From Deferribacterales bacterium (lineage in GTDB: Bacteria > Chrysiogenota > Deferribacteres > Deferribacterales > JAISNW01), in assembly GCA_025997275.1 (NCBI GenBank), contig BNUJ01000003.1, positions 1 to 31,072 on the forward strand: a stretch of DNA of 31,072 bases, in the 5' to 3' direction. This document shows positions 31,045 to 31,072 of this stretch, in pieces. The position numbers and the translations under genes are program-made. The notes below the pieces were generated by a model. The model ran no database searches, was not told where the DNA came from, and worked only from the letters and a program-made list of their open reading frames with translations. Every line of letters starts with the position of its first letter. The first letter of the stretch is position 1.

Positions 31045-31072
31045 ACTAACAGGACAAACCCTAACCCCCTAC

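Overview
The window is 31 kb of compact, diderm (LPS-making) bacterial chromosome. Most of it is housekeeping DNA packed into tight operons with 1-4 bp stop/start overlaps. The taxon cannot be fixed from sequence alone. Sigma-54 (RpoN), a heptose epimerase for LPS core, a succinyl-CoA:acetate CoA-transferase and an AhbC/AhbD-like radical SAM enzyme together lean toward a Desulfobacterota/Deferribacterota-type or other deltaproteobacterium-like lineage (inference). Sigma-70 promoters are unusually clear by eye (TTGACA / TATAAT-like with 16-17 nt spacing), so many starts can be assigned from promoter and Shine-Dalgarno positions.

Layout. 1-2595: the 3' end of rpoN converges with a dnaN-recF operon on the minus strand (no dnaA beside it). 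2693-7110: uvrA (minus) and pyruvate kinase (plus) diverge from a shared promoter region, and pyk ends at a strong hairpin terminator. 7197-7403: two serine tRNA genes, Ser(GCU) and Ser(UGA), both minus strand. 7527-8210: queC.

8374-15791 is an accessory block unlike its surroundings. It holds a tandem AAA+ ATPase and a WYL-domain regulator as an operon, two paralogous YwqK/MORN-type repeat proteins, a uracil-DNA-glycosylase-like protein between them, and an Rpn-type PD-(D/E)XK nuclease. The two YwqK-type genes share a duplicated regulatory block with a conserved inverted repeat around the -10 box. No part of this block matches a named system that I recognise as a whole; it is the best candidate for an undescribed conflict/defence module, but that is inference.

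15989-19402 (minus): an operon of AhbC/D-like radical SAM protein, CoA-transferase and inositol-monophosphatase-family protein. 19403-19976 is a mainly non-coding gap with a 47-bp inverted-repeat element and one doubtful small ORF. 19977-22252 (minus): GT4 glycosyltransferase, WaaE-like GT2 and smpB. 22372-29692 (minus): an apparent nine-gene operon from one promoter: yccA-like, YfgM-like, hldD, wbaP-like, miaB, yihY, a degenerate FAH-family protein, a small YkgJ-like protein and coaE. It mixes envelope sugar genes with tRNA modification and CoA synthesis. 29726-30985: murA.

Several genes (uvrA, the Rpn gene, the GT4 gene, probably murA) have a -10 box only 6-8 nt before the ATG, so they probably make leaderless or near-leaderless mRNAs. 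In two of them the longest open frame starts at a TTG that is really the -35 box.
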